A stretch of 64,000 bases of DNA, from NCBI RefSeq assembly GCF_900110835.1, contig NZ_FOJG01000001.1:1189022-1253021 (forward strand), given 5' to 3'. The DNA comes from Chitinophaga arvensicola. GTDB taxonomy: Bacteria > Bacteroidota > Bacteroidia > Chitinophagales > Chitinophagaceae. The notes under the pieces are model-generated. The model was not told the DNA's origin and did not search any database. It saw only the letters and a list, made by a program, of their open reading frames with translations. A program made the translations under genes and the position numbers. Positions within the stretch are counted from its first letter, which is position 1, and each line of letters starts with the position of its first letter. Positions 1-8,403 of the stretch are shown one piece after another.

Positions 1-40
1 GGAGATCGCAGTCTGATAAAATTCGGCCACCTTTGGTATA

Positions 41-106
41 GGTTTTTCAATAAAGATATGGTTAAAATTTTTCGGGGCTGTAGTCTTGCAGCCCTGTTTC
101 TTTTTT
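41..106 (+). repeat. Intergenic box-hairpin element, copy A
   Basis: This is a short element with a 5' box (GGTTTTTCA, then GATATGGTTAAAATT) followed by a hairpin. The stem is GGGCTGTA (75-82) paired with TGCAGCCC (87-94), the loop is GTCT, and a T-rich tail follows. The same arrangement recurs at 2577-2632 and 15249-15302. A CACCTTTG box resembling the Bacteroidota -7 element lies just upstream (30-37), so a very short transcript ending at the hairpin is possible. The ATG in the box could open a 16-codon frame. The rest of 1-230 shows no gene; the end of the downstream peptidase gene lies at 231. Confidence 0.6.
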
Positions 107-230
107 AAGACCTCCCACTTTCTCTTCTTTCCCTTCCTTTTTATTTTCAGAAACACACTAACAGCAGTACGGCCCAACAAACAGCGTATATCTGTGTGTC
201 AGGCCGTAATGGTTTATATCCTGGGTAAAT

Positions 231-2384
231 TTACCTGATAAACTGCTCCGGATAAGATTTATCCAACAGATGATTATAGATAAAACGATAAGACTCACCG
301 GATGAATGCACGCTTTTTAAGCCACCCCATCCATGACGTTCGCCAGGATACAGCATAAACTCAAAATGCTTGTTCAGATTTTCCAGTTTATCGATCAGTT
401 GAATACAATTCTGCATGTGCACGTTATCGTCCATTGTACCGTGTACAATACGGATCAACCCTTTATATTTATCTGCATAGGTCATTACAGATGTTGCTTT
501 ATAGCCTTCAGGATTCTCCGCAGGGCTATCCATGTAGCGCTCGGTATAGTGGCTATCATATAACTGCCAGTCAGTAACCGCATAATTGGCCATACCGAAG
601 TTAAATACATCCGCACCGTAGGTAAGCGCCATACAGGTCATATATCCGCCAAAGCTGCCTCCTGTCATACATACCTTGTTGGTGTCTGTCCATGGCTGGG
701 ACCGAAGCCAGATAGCCGCATCCATATAATCTTCAATTTCATGTTTACCCATCTGGCGGTGAATATAGTTCATCCCCATTTTGCCCAACTGACCGCTGCT
801 GCGGTTGTCGATGGCCACCTGGATCACACCTTCCTGCGCCCACCACTGCTGTACATTGCCAAACTTCCAGGTATCGTATACGGTACCTGCATTCGGCCCA
901 CCATAGATGCTGATGAGGATAGGGTATTTTTTACCTGGCTGCAAATGCACCGGCATGGTGATCGTCATCGGTAATTCCAAGCCATCGCGGGTTTTGTAGG
1001 TTTTTAATTCAGTTTTAGCGAGATTGAAATCCGCAAAGTTGGCTCCTTTGCTGTCACCCAGTTCCCGTATCAGCTTACCATTGTTATCGAGCAAGGCCAT
1101 TTTTGAAGGCGTTTGCAGGTTGGAGTAAGTGGTAATGAAATACTTACCTCCCGGCGCCAGCTTGATCACGTTGTTATAGTCGCCATTGGTTAACCGTGTC
1201 ATCACACCGGTTTTCATGCTCACTTTATACAGGTCAAAACGGGTCGATGCTTCTTTTCTGGCAAGGAAGTATACGAGTTGATTCTTATCATCTATTTGTA
1301 ATACTTCTTTTACAGTCCAGTTGCCGGAGGTCAGCTGCTTTTTCAGGGAGCCGTCCATATTATACAGGTAAAGGTGCGACCAGCCTGTTTTATCGCTTTG
1401 CAGCAGGAAGCCTTTGTTGTTTTGTACGAAAGGAACGGCGTCAAACCAGTCAATCCAGGTTTTTTGCTTTTCATCATACACTTCCTTTTTAGCACCGCTT
1501 TTGGGATTGATGCTGTAGATCTTCAGGTTATCCTGGCCACGGTTCATCCACTGCATCCAGAGTTGCTGGCTGTCGTCAGTCCAGAAGGGTGTGCCGAAGT
1601 ACTGGTCGTCATTTTCGTTGAAGTCGGCCCATACGGTGGCGCCACCGTTAACAGGCACTACGCCCACTTTTACGGTTGGATTAGGATCACCAGCTTTTGG
1701 GTAACGTGTGTTTTCCAGGTAGCCATGCTGGCCCTTTTCGCTGTAAATGGGGAAAACCGGCACTTTGCTGTCGTTAAAGTGCATATAGGCGATCTGCCGG
1801 CTGTTGGGGCTCCACCAGAACGCACGGTAATGTGTAGGGCGGCCCAGAATTTCTTCATAATATACCCAGGATGCCCAACCATTATATACTACATCGGAAC
1901 CGTCGGTGGTATAACGGGTTTCCTTTTTGGTGGCTATTTCCACGCTGTAAAGGTCATTGTTGCGGGTGAAGGCCACATATTTCCCATCGGGAGAAAGCGT
2001 AGGGTTTTTTTCTTCGGCCGCATCGTTGGTTAAGCGGATGCTGCTGCCATCTGCCGCCTTATAAAACACATCTTTTTCGCGCACTTCTACACTGGGGCCA
2101 TCTACCGGCGCTGTATAAATAGTGGCTTTTCCGGAACGGGCATCTACCGACCATGCCTGCATACGGCCATTGGCAGGATCTGGGCGCATTTCGAGATAAT
2201 GCTCTCCGTCCGACCATTCCCTGATCGCTGGAAGCGGTTTGGTGATATTGGTAGACTTGCCTTTAAAAGCCTGTTCATAGGTAATGTCCTGCTTTTGCTG
2301 GGCCTGCAAACCGGGAGCGGTCAGTAACAGCAAGGCCACGGTGCAGATTGTGGTTGGCTTACACCATTGTTCGCTTTTCATCAT
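231..2384 (-). CDS. S9 family peptidase (dipeptidyl peptidase IV-like)
   Basis: This is a secreted serine peptidase of the prolyl oligopeptidase/DPP IV family, which removes N-terminal dipeptides, usually X-Pro, from peptides. From the ATG at 2384 it has 717 residues. A signal peptide (hydrophobic stretch ending in LQAQQ) is followed by a beta-propeller region (DPPIV_N) and a C-terminal alpha/beta hydrolase domain. The nucleophile is in GGSFGGY (about Ser577), with Asp in HGTMDDN (about 652) and His in GERHGW (about 684), so the triad is complete. The longer frame to 2453 would place 23 polar residues before the signal peptide, so the internal ATG pair at 2384/2381 is preferred. The gene stands alone, divergent from lysS. 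Family assignment is firm; exact substrate is inferred. Confidence 0.93.
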   Translation of the reverse strand: MMKSEQWCKPTTICTVALLLLTAPGLQAQQKQDITYEQAFKGKSTNITKPLPAIREWSDGEHYLEMRPDPANGRMQAWSVDARSGKATIYTAPVDGPSVEVREKDVFYKAADGSSIRLTNDAAEEKNPTLSPDGKYVAFTRNNDLYSVEIATKKETRYTTDGSDVVYNGWASWVYYEEILGRPTHYRAFWWSPNSRQIAYMHFNDSKVPVFPIYSEKGQHGYLENTRYPKAGDPNPTVKVGVVPVNGGATVWADFNENDDQYFGTPFWTDDSQQLWMQWMNRGQDNLKIYSINPKSGAKKEVYDEKQKTWIDWFDAVPFVQNNKGFLLQSDKTGWSHLYLYNMDGSLKKQLTSGNWTVKEVLQIDDKNQLVYFLARKEASTRFDLYKVSMKTGVMTRLTNGDYNNVIKLAPGGKYFITTYSNLQTPSKMALLDNNGKLIRELGDSKGANFADFNLAKTELKTYKTRDGLELPMTITMPVHLQPGKKYPILISIYGGPNAGTVYDTWKFGNVQQWWAQEGVIQVAIDNRSSGQLGKMGMNYIHRQMGKHEIEDYMDAAIWLRSQPWTDTNKVCMTGGSFGGYMTCMALTYGADVFNFGMANYAVTDWQLYDSHYTERYMDSPAENPEGYKATSVMTYADKYKGLIRIVHGTMDDNVHMQNCIQLIDKLENLNKHFEFMLYPGERHGWGGLKSVHSSGESYRFIYNHLLDKSYPEQFIR

Positions 2385-2576
2385 GAGTATATCAGGTGAG
2401 TTTTTGTTGTACTTAGCGGGCGAAAATAAGCATAACTCAAAAATAGCCATCACAATTTACATAAACGGACGCCCGGCAAAAACCGGGAATGAAGTAAATA
2501 CCACCACTTATGAAGGAATTCCCCGCGCCGGTTAAATGGGGCTGAAAATAGCAGTGGAAGCGGTTATCTTTAATAT

Positions 2577-2632
2577 GGTTTTCATAGGATATGGTCAAAA
2601 AATAAGAGGGCTGTAGTCTTACAGCCCTTTTT
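2577..2632 (+). repeat. Intergenic box-hairpin element, copy B
   Basis: This is the second copy of the element. The box reads GGTTTTCATAGGATATGG and the hairpin is GGGCTGTA (2608-2615), loop GTCT, TACAGCCC (2620-2627), then five Ts. A TATCTTTA box (2566-2573), close to the -7 consensus, precedes it. The hairpin ends two bases before the lysS -7 element, so it could terminate a short upstream transcript and insulate the lysS promoter. Compared with copy A, the stem differs by A:T in place of G.T, which keeps pairing. Confidence 0.65.
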
Positions 2633-2634
2633 AC

Positions 2635-2642
2635 TATTTTTG
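2635..2642 (+). promoter_or_regulatory. Putative lysS -7 promoter element
   Basis: TATTTTTG fits the Bacteroidota -7 consensus TAnnTTTG and lies 27 bases before the lysS ATG at 2670. No clear -33 TTG is visible because the element B hairpin occupies that position. Its position argues for the ATG at 2670 over the in-frame codon at 2640, which lies inside the promoter. Confidence 0.45.
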
Positions 2643-2669
2643 CACTCCATTAGTGCAATAAATTACTAC

Positions 2670-4184
2670 ATGACACAATTATCTGAGCAAGAGATTATAC
2701 GCCGGGAAAAATTACAGGAACTGCATAACTTAGGTATAGACCCCTACCCTGCAGCTGAATACCCGGTTAATGATACTTCCGTAAATATAAAAACAAACTA
2801 TTCGGAAGAAACGAAGGAACAATTCCAGGAAGTATGTCTGGCCGGACGGGTTATGAGCGTACGTGATATGGGAAAAGCTGCCTTTGCAGTGATCCAGGAC
2901 AGCGTAGGCCGTATACAGGTATACATCCGCCGGGACGATATCTGCCCCGGGGAAGATAAGTCACTCTACGACGTTGTTTTCAAGAAATTGCTGGATATCA
3001 GCGACTTTATAGGCATTAAAGGATACGCTTTCATCACTAAAACCGGTGAAACCTCCGTTCACGCCAGAGAAATTACCATCTTGTCCAAATCACTCCGCCC
3101 TCTTCCGGTAGTAAAAGCCAAGGAAGGCGAAGTATTCGATGAAGTAACCGATCCGGAATTCAAATACCGTCAGCGCTACGTTGACCTGGTGATCAATCCT
3201 GAGGTAAAAGAGGTTTTTATCAAACGTACCCGGATCATGCAAACTATCCGTGATTTCTACAACAACCTGGGTTACCTGGAAGTAGAAACACCGATCCTGC
3301 AGCCAATTCCCGGCGGCGCTACCGCGCGTCCGTTTATCACGCACCACAATGCGCTGGATATGCCGCTCTACCTGCGTATAGCCAACGAGTTATACCTCAA
3401 ACGCCTCATCGTAGGTGGTTTTGAAGGTGTATACGAGTTCGCAAAAGATTTCCGTAACGAAGGAATGGACCGTACACATAACCCGGAATTTACCGTAATG
3501 GAAATGTATGCGGCATATAAAGATTACGAATGGATGATGCGCACCACAGAATCCCTGCTGGAGAAAATCGCCCTCACCCTGCACGGTACCACCGTAGTTC
3601 AGGTTGGTGATAAAAGCATTGATTTCAAAGCACCATTCCGCCGTGTATCCATGTACGAAGCTATCCAGGAACATACCGGTTTCGATATCGCCGCTATGGA
3701 CGAAGCACAGCTCCGCGATGTCTGCAAACAACTGGGCATCCACGTAGACGCTAAGTTCGGTAAGGCTAAACTGATCGACGAAATATTCGGTGAAAAATGC
3801 GAAGGCAACTACATCCAGCCTACTTTCATTACCGATTATCCGGTAGAAATGAGCCCACTCACCAAGAAACATCGTAGCAAAGCCGGTCTGGTAGAGCGTT
3901 TTGAGTTGATGGTAAATGGTAAGGAAATCGCCAACGCCTACAGTGAACTGAACGATCCGATCGATCAGCGCGAACGCTTTGAAGAACAGGTGAAACTGAT
4001 GGAACGCGGAGATGATGAAGCGATGTATATCGACTACGATTTCCTGCGTGCCCTGGAATATGGTATGCCACCTACCTCCGGTATCGGTATCGGAATAGAT
4101 CGCTTAACCATGCTGATGACGAATCAGCCATCTATCCAGGATGTACTTTTCTTCCCGCAAATGAAGCCGGAACAACAGAAATAG
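2670..4184 (+). CDS. lysS: Lysine--tRNA ligase (class II)
   Basis: LysRS charges tRNA-Lys with lysine using ATP in the cytoplasm. The 504-residue product has an N-terminal OB-fold anticodon-binding domain (about residues 45-170) and a class II catalytic core. Motif 2 is seen as [15 protein letters not shown] and motif 3 as [12 protein letters not shown] near the C-terminus. Length matches the bacterial class II family. The start at 2670 (MTQLSEQE) is chosen because the longer frame begins inside the promoter box. The gene is monocistronic, ending 16 bases before a strong terminator hairpin. Confidence 0.97.
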   Translation: MTQLSEQEIIRREKLQELHNLGIDPYPAAEYPVNDTSVNIKTNYSEETKEQFQEVCLAGRVMSVRDMGKAAFAVIQDSVGRIQVYIRRDDICPGEDKSLYDVVFKKLLDISDFIGIKGYAFITKTGETSVHAREITILSKSLRPLPVVKAKEGEVFDEVTDPEFKYRQRYVDLVINPEVKEVFIKRTRIMQTIRDFYNNLGYLEVETPILQPIPGGATARPFITHHNALDMPLYLRIANELYLKRLIVGGFEGVYEFAKDFRNEGMDRTHNPEFTVMEMYAAYKDYEWMMRTTESLLEKIALTLHGTTVVQVGDKSIDFKAPFRRVSMYEAIQEHTGFDIAAMDEAQLRDVCKQLGIHVDAKFGKAKLIDEIFGEKCEGNYIQPTFITDYPVEMSPLTKKHRSKAGLVERFELMVNGKEIANAYSELNDPIDQRERFEEQVKLMERGDDEAMYIDYDFLRALEYGMPPTSGIGIGIDRLTMLMTNQPSIQDVLFFPQMKPEQQK

Positions 4185-4200
4185 TAATAATAACAGCATA

Positions 4201-4245
4201 AAAACAGGAAAGCGGATCACATTATGATCCGCTTTCCTGTTTTTA
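4201..4245 (+). terminator. lysS rho-independent terminator
   Basis: A perfect 19-bp stem (4201-4219 with 4225-4243) closes a 5-base loop and ends in a run of Ts, 16 bases after the lysS stop. Confidence 0.9.
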
Positions 4246-4304
4246 TAAGGCGCAAAAAGTGGCATTAAATTTTCATGAAGCGTTCATATACCGTCGCACA
4301 TCGT

Positions 4305-4312
4305 TAACTTTA
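4305..4312 (+). promoter_or_regulatory. Putative -7 element of the universal stress gene
   Basis: TAACTTTA differs by one base from TAnnTTTG and lies about 35 bases before the ATG at 4347. No convincing -33 box was seen. Confidence 0.3.
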
Positions 4313-4346
4313 AGTAGTGCTTATTAGTATCTAAAAATTAGCCCAT

Positions 4347-5180
4347 ATGAAAACAATATTAGTACCCACTGATTTTTCTGATACCGCTTACAATGCTGCC
4401 ACATATGCCATTTCCCTTGGAAATAGCCTGGGCGCCACCCGCATTGTTTTGTACCACGCATATGAGCTGATTGTACCCATTCCGGATGTTCCCACCATGA
4501 TTCCAATGGTAAATCCGGATGATCTGAGAGCCGCCAGCCTGGAAGGATTGGAGAAAATGAAGAAAGAACTGAGCGCACTCGCGCAGGAAGGTACTTCCCT
4601 GCTTACCCGTGCAGACAACACCCTGCTGGCAGCCACTATTGAAGAGGTTTGCAAAAATGAAGAGGTCGACCTTATCGTGATGGGCATCACAGGAGGCAGT
4701 AAACTCGAAGAAGTACTGGTAGGTTCCAATACCATCGACGTGGTGAAAAATACCAGCTACCCCGTACTGGTGATCCCCGGATCTGCCAGGTATAAACCGA
4801 TAGAAAAAATTGTTTTCGCAGCTGATCTCCGTAAAGTCGCCGAAACAACACCCATAGAACCCCTGAAAAAACTGCTGCATATTTTTAATGCAGAATTGCA
4901 TGTCATCAATATTGATCATGAAAGCAGGCATTTCAGTACCGATACACCTTTTGAAACATTGATGCTTGATACGCTCCTGGAAGATTTTCATCCGGAATAT
5001 CATTTCATAGATAATCCTAATGTAGTGGGAGGAATTGTCGAATTTGCAGAGGAAAATAAGGCGGATCTTATTCTAACTATTCCAAAGAAACACGGGTTGT
5101 TTGAAAGTATATTCAAACGCAGCCGCACATCAAAGTTGGCTTATCAAACACAGATACCCCTGTTGACTTTACACGAATAA
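4347..5180 (+). CDS. Universal stress protein with tandem UspA domains
   Basis: The 277-residue protein carries two Usp domains. The first (about 1-145) starts with the typical MKTILVPTDFSD strand and ends with DLIVMGITGGSKLEEVLVGS-type ATP-loop residues (GITGG followed by GS), then YPVLVIP. The second half (about 150-277) begins EKIVFAADL, ends with ADLILTIPKKH and keeps the fold with a weaker nucleotide loop. Cytoplasmic stress proteins of this type bind ATP or act as stress and redox sensors; the role of this one is unknown. It lies between lysS and the DUF4197 gene on the same strand, with terminators on either side of that pair. Confidence 0.9.
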   Translation: MKTILVPTDFSDTAYNAATYAISLGNSLGATRIVLYHAYELIVPIPDVPTMIPMVNPDDLRAASLEGLEKMKKELSALAQEGTSLLTRADNTLLAATIEEVCKNEEVDLIVMGITGGSKLEEVLVGSNTIDVVKNTSYPVLVIPGSARYKPIEKIVFAADLRKVAETTPIEPLKKLLHIFNAELHVINIDHESRHFSTDTPFETLMLDTLLEDFHPEYHFIDNPNVVGGIVEFAEENKADLILTIPKKHGLFESIFKRSRTSKLAYQTQIPLLTLHE

Positions 5181-5219
5181 TTTATACTTTTGAAAGATAT
5201 TAATATTTATAATAACACT

Positions 5220-5975
5220 ATGCTTAAACGTTCATTATTGGTACTGCTGGGCTTTTTCAGCCTGCAGGCAACTCAGGCCCAACTCCTGAAGAAACTGGGT
5301 AAACAGCTGGAAACCGCCACCAACAAAAGCAGCACCAGTAACAGTAGCGGCACTTCTCTCGCCGGATTAACAGAAGGAGACGCAGGATCTGCAATTAAAG
5401 AAGCCTTATCCAAAGGAGTGGCAGCAGGGATTGCCAAACTCAATAAAACAGATGGTTTCTTCGGAAGCGATGTGTATAAATTATTATTACCGGAAGATGC
5501 TGTGAAGATCGGCAACACTTTACGCGCTATCGGCCTGGGCAGCCAGGTGGATAAAGCCATCCTGCAGATTAACCGCTCAGCGGAGAAAGCAGTGGGATAT
5601 GCCGCTCCTATCTTCGTAGGCGCCATTAAACAAATGACCCTTACCGACGCCGTGAACCTGGTAAAAGGAGGCAATACCTCCGCTACCGACTACTTTAAAA
5701 GTAAAACCACGGATTCCCTGAAAACCGCTTTCCTGCCTGTAATCAGGAAAACGTTGGATAGTACCAGCGCCACCCGTTACTATACTGATATCGTAAACAA
5801 CTACAACAAACTGCCTACTACTTTCAATAAAGTGAATCCTGATCTGCAGGACTACGTAACCACCATGGCCGTAAACGCTTTATTTGATCAGATCGCAAAA
5901 GAAGAACTAGCCATCCGCGCTAATCCGGCCGCCAGGACTACCGACTTGTTAAAGAAGGTATTCGGCGCGAAATAG
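5220..5975 (+). CDS. DUF4197 domain-containing secreted protein
   Basis: The 251-residue product starts with a signal peptide (MLKRSLLVLLGFFSLQATQA) and continues with a DUF4197 domain. Recognisable blocks include GDAGSAIKEALSKGV, DGFFGSDVYKLLLP and a NLVKGGNTSATDYFK segment. The family is common in Bacteroidota and proteobacteria, is predicted to be periplasmic or envelope-associated, and has no known activity. A start at 5220 is preferred over 5190 because it places the signal peptide at the N-terminus. The gene follows the universal stress gene by 39 bases and could be co-transcribed with it. Confidence 0.85.
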   Translation: MLKRSLLVLLGFFSLQATQAQLLKKLGKQLETATNKSSTSNSSGTSLAGLTEGDAGSAIKEALSKGVAAGIAKLNKTDGFFGSDVYKLLLPEDAVKIGNTLRAIGLGSQVDKAILQINRSAEKAVGYAAPIFVGAIKQMTLTDAVNLVKGGNTSATDYFKSKTTDSLKTAFLPVIRKTLDSTSATRYYTDIVNNYNKLPTTFNKVNPDLQDYVTTMAVNALFDQIAKEELAIRANPAARTTDLLKKVFGAK

Positions 5976-5998
5976 CAGTATCGCTTTAAAATAAATAA

Positions 5999-6032
5999 CA
6001 GCCGGCTCATAACGAGCCGGCTGCTTTGTTTT
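5999..6032 (+). terminator. Terminator between convergent genes
   Basis: A 10-bp perfect stem, CAGCCGGCTC (5999-6008) with GAGCCGGCTG (6014-6023), is followed by a T-rich stretch. It lies between the stops of the DUF4197 gene and the minus-strand gene at 6047 and may serve both. Confidence 0.8.
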
Positions 6033-6046
6033 ATCCCCTCTCTGCT

Positions 6047-7435
6047 TTAAGGCCGTAATACCGTAAATAAATAATTTCCTGCTTCCGATGCGGTAAAAGA
6101 GAATGTTCCTTTGTCGTCCGTATTAATTAACAACATATTGCCACCGGGATTTTTGCCTCCTTTCACCACAATACCACCAATAGGACTACCTGCCGCCATA
6201 TTGCTCTCATTCCGTCGTGATTTAGTGCTGGATACCCCTTTCTCGCTAATGCTTTTGCCGGCTGGTTGCTCAGGTGCGGTAATAGTGAATACATAATCAC
6301 CTGCTTCGAGGTTGTTTAATTCCAACTGGCCTTTATCATTGGTGATAGCTGTTATCATGTTACCACCCGGATTTTTGCCGCCTTTCACCACAATACCGCC
6401 AATAGGAGTTCCCGCTACCATATTGTTTTCATTTCTTTTTGATTTGGTACTGGACACTCCTTTTGTGCTGATGCTTTTGCCCGCTGGCTCTCCGCCCGGA
6501 TTCTCTGCTATACTGATCTCATTTCTTCTGGACTTGGTGCTGGACACACCTTTCTCACTGATACTTTTCCCCGCTGGTTCGTCCACAGTATTTTTTAGTC
6601 CATTATCTCCCGGTTTGGTCACTTTACCTTTCAAACGCCTGCTGCTGCCAAAACTCCAGCTGGCGCCTATGCTCACATTCGCTTGCTGGTACCGGCTTTC
6701 ACTCCCCTTTTCCACCATTTTTCCGGTTGTGAGCTGCATGGATTCATATGTGCTTTTTTCATTGAAACCGCCTGCTGGCTTTAAATAGTTTTGTGTAGTG
6801 GTGATAACAGGTCCCAGGTGAATGGCGCCGGCTGCATAAACACTGAAATGCGGACTTAGTGCATAACTGATCTTTAACTGAGGAATGGTGATAAAGCCAT
6901 TGCTGTTGCTGGAAGACAGATTCCTTAATGTTACGCTTTCAGTAGTACCATTGCTGGCCACCATACTGTTTTGTGTAAACCCTTTTTGAGACAGGGAAAA
7001 GTAACCGCCGCTCATAGCAGGAGAGATAGTAACGCCACCAAGGGTAATATCTGCCTGTAAACCGGCAAAACCACTGTAGCTATGGCTTGTACCCTGCTGC
7101 TGTGTGGTAATGTTCAGCGCATCATTGTATAACCGGTAAGATGATTTTAAATCGTTTTCATCAGGAGTTAAGCTTTTAGCGGTGGCATATTCACCTCCGG
7201 CTATCACACCAAGGGCAAATTTACCACTACCTTTTATGGAACCATCCCATCCCTTGCGTAAGAAAGGAACAAATACCTGGGTTTGTATATGATAACCATC
7301 ACCGAGGAAGGCGTTGGTTTTTAAGCCGGAGGAAGTTGTGCTGATACCGCCACCCACAGCAACAGTGACAGGGTTTTGTGCGGTGGCGGTAGTGAAAGCA
7401 GATAAGAATAAAACGGTAAGTATATTTTTCTTCAT
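6047..7435 (-). CDS. Secreted protein with tandem repeats and beta-sandwich-like C-terminal units
   Basis: The 462-residue protein has a signal peptide ending in TTATAQ (residue 20). Residues 25-265 look like an outer-membrane beta-barrel or porin-like domain (alternating strands, SFSVY/GAIHLGP-type segments, ending in GASWSFGS). After a linker, PAGKSISEKGVSSTKSRRNE recurs at about residues 287-306, 317-336 and 391-410. The last two copies each lead into a similar segment (GGIVVKGGKNPGGNM, then D/NKG and EAGxYxFT), giving a 74-residue tandem duplication (317-390 and 391-462). These segments resemble carboxypeptidase-regulatory-like beta-sandwich units. Function is unknown and no family is named with confidence. 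Confidence 0.75.
   Translation of the reverse strand: MKKNILTVLFLSAFTTATAQNPVTVAVGGGISTTSSGLKTNAFLGDGYHIQTQVFVPFLRKGWDGSIKGSGKFALGVIAGGEYATAKSLTPDENDLKSSYRLYNDALNITTQQQGTSHSYSGFAGLQADITLGGVTISPAMSGGYFSLSQKGFTQNSMVASNGTTESVTLRNLSSSNSNGFITIPQLKISYALSPHFSVYAAGAIHLGPVITTTQNYLKPAGGFNEKSTYESMQLTTGKMVEKGSESRYQQANVSIGASWSFGSSRRLKGKVTKPGDNGLKNTVDEPAGKSISEKGVSSTKSRRNEISIAENPGGEPAGKSISTKGVSSTKSKRNENNMVAGTPIGGIVVKGGKNPGGNMITAITNDKGQLELNNLEAGDYVFTITAPEQPAGKSISEKGVSSTKSRRNESNMAAGSPIGGIVVKGGKNPGGNMLLINTDDKGTFSFTASEAGNYLFTVLRP
6206..6577 (-). repeat. In-frame repeats inside the 6047-7435 gene
   Basis: Three copies of a 60-base coding repeat lie at 6518-6577, 6428-6487 and 6206-6265. The second and third are the starts of two 222-base tandem units. 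Protein identity between units is high in the first 44 residues and lower after, so the duplication is probably not brand new. Confidence 0.85.
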
Positions 7436-7510
7436 AACAAAGCAGCGTTATTTTAATGTCCCGCTACATTGTTATATCAACAGGGGGAAGTATTTGTTAC
7501 CCCCTTGCTG

Positions 7511-8401
7511 TTAAAGGATGCTGCCGGCTGTCAGGAGTACCTGCCAGGCCGCTGCTACCTTGCCTTCCGTCAGTAGTTTTTTGGCATAATGGTGCAGTTC
7601 TTTTTCCATTTCATCCGGTGTGACGCTGTAATACTGGATAATATTTTTGAGATGATGATCCTCAAAGGTGGCGTCCACAAAGGGCACTTCATGCACATTC
7701 CCCAGCTGCCCCAGGTCGTTGCCGGTAAGAATGGTACTTTGGCGGATGGCCAACGGTAATGCATCTACGCCGATGCCCAGTTTGGTATTGGGCTTGGCTA
7801 CTTCAAACACGGCATCGCCGGAAGCGCGGCAATAGTAGTCGCCTCCCATACGGGCTACCAGGTCTATTTTATGCGGATCTATTCTGCCATTCAGGTCCAG
7901 GATGTCTTCATTGATATGCAGCATCACCGGTTCACAGATCACCAGGTTGCCGGCGCCGCCGCCTTGCCCGGTTTCAATGATCTGTTTTACAATACATTCC
8001 ATCTGCACCGGGCTTTCTTTTACCCGGAATGGCTGTACTTTTTCAGATTTCAGCGGCGTGAAACCAGCTTTTTCAAACTCGTTTACTCCTACCGGGTACT
8101 CGCAACTGGCCAGGGAGGCCTGTTGTACCATGGCATAGTTTACTACGTTGATCACCACTTCTTTGGTGGCATATACATTTTCCAGTGTATGCTTCACCGT
8201 ATTATCGCGTACCCGCCGTGCCGGTGAAAAGATCAGCGTTGGCGGATTGGAGCCAAATACGTTAAAGAAGCTGAAGGGAGAAAGATTTGGCTGGCCGTCT
8301 GCATCAATGGTGCTGGCAAAGCAAATGGGACGCGGTGACACCGCGCCCAGCAGGTAAGCATGCAGCTCACTTGTTTTTATCTGTGATGGATCTATCTGCA
8401 T
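7511..8401 (-). CDS. Flavin reductase family protein
   Basis: The 296-residue product belongs to the flavin reductase-like FMN-binding split-barrel family. Visible features are GAVSPRPICFASTID and NLSPFSFFNVFGSNPPTLIFSP near the N-terminus, typical of the FMN-binding core, followed by MECIVKQIIETG and LVICEPVMLHI strands. About 100 extra C-terminal residues follow the core. Members reduce or bind FMN and often accompany aromatic catabolism genes. Its ATG lies two bases after the stop of the fumarylacetoacetase-like gene upstream, so the two form an operon. Pathway assignment is by context only. Confidence 0.87.
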   Translation of the reverse strand: MQIDPSQIKTSELHAYLLGAVSPRPICFASTIDADGQPNLSPFSFFNVFGSNPPTLIFSPARRVRDNTVKHTLENVYATKEVVINVVNYAMVQQASLASCEYPVGVNEFEKAGFTPLKSEKVQPFRVKESPVQMECIVKQIIETGQGGGAGNLVICEPVMLHINEDILDLNGRIDPHKIDLVARMGGDYYCRASGDAVFEVAKPNTKLGIGVDALPLAIRQSTILTGNDLGQLGNVHEVPFVDATFEDHHLKNIIQYYSVTPDEMEKELHHYAKKLLTEGKVAAAWQVLLTAGSIL

Positions 8402-8403
8402 GG

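Noticed and set aside
1374-2033. Long open frame on the plus strand (219 codons) inside the S9 peptidase gene
   Set aside because: It lies wholly antisense to a clearly conserved peptidase, has biased composition and no family resemblance.
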